Shown: positions 63,893 to 64,000 of the stretch, piece by piece
How the letters are laid out: every line of letters begins with the position of its first letter
Numbering within the stretch: the stretch's first letter is position 1
Assembly (NCBI RefSeq): GCF_002077945.1
Contig: NZ_LVYD01000058.1
Coordinates: 372,001 to 436,000, forward strand
DNA length: 64,000 nt
Origin: Niastella vici
GTDB taxonomy: Bacteria; Bacteroidota; Bacteroidia; Chitinophagales; Chitinophagaceae
Direction: 5' to 3'
Program-made: the position numbers and the translations under genes
Notes under the pieces: generated by a model
Databases searched by the model: none
What the model was told of the DNA's origin: nothing
Seen by the model: only the letters and a program-made list of their open reading frames with translations

Positions 63893-64000
63893 TTTTTGAA
63901 TGAGGCTTTAAGTGTTGAAAAATGAGTATTGGTTCAGGCCATTTTTGTGACCTGTTGGTACGGCAGGGGGTAGGGTGAGAGAAGAGATAGAAAAAGCCTG

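Overview
The window looks like a chromosome segment of a Bacteroidota bacterium, most likely family Chitinophagaceae (a Chitinophaga- or Niastella-like soil or plant-associated polymer degrader). The indications are several secreted proteins with type IX secretion (T9SS) sorting domains, a SusC/SusD pair, two hybrid two-component regulators that end in AraC domains, a PorP/SprF protein, RteC- and DUF7151-type proteins, and start sites mostly without a Shine-Dalgarno sequence. The genus is inferred from gene content only.

Layout. 0-2 kb: 3' part of a large zinc metalloprotease. 2.3-6 kb: two-gene sensor kinase/LuxR-type regulator operon. 6.2-9.1 kb: small lipoprotein, a T9SS-exported protein and a doubtful small secreted peptide. 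9.3-16 kb: a surface-adhesin module, made of a 13-repeat adhesin with a type B sorting domain, its PorP/SprF partner and an OmpA-type anchor. 16-36 kb: a pectin-utilisation locus with two hybrid sensors, a GH28 enzyme, a six-hairpin glycosidase and a 2353-residue pectate-lyase mosaic protein. Its susCD pair appears to have been lost, leaving a susD tail beside an RteC-domain gene. A ~30 bp element is shared by the GH28 and pectate lyase upstream regions.

37-45.4 kb: a class I lanthipeptide locus, the most notable system here. It encodes a full-length LanB dehydratase, a LanC cyclase and a 57-residue precursor peptide (41446-41619) with a typical Bacteroidota leader and a Cys/Ser/Thr-rich core. 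A TonB-dependent outer-membrane receptor follows, and a secreted erythromycin-esterase-like protein converges on it. No exporter or leader protease is visible. 45.5-51.2 kb: unknown acidic protein, broken beta-propeller relic, LytS/LytTR two-component pair and a second 817-residue receptor. 51.5-56.6 kb: a SusC/SusD pair without enzymes. 56.7-57.6 kb: CorA transporter.

57.8-63.9 kb: three co-directional T9SS-exported proteins. They are a lyase-like protein with a CBM96-like domain, a PQQ-type sugar dehydrogenase with CBM96-like and discoidin-like domains whose sorting domain is frameshifted, and a second lyase-like beta-sandwich protein. All functional calls come from reading the sequence and from family knowledge; no database search was possible.
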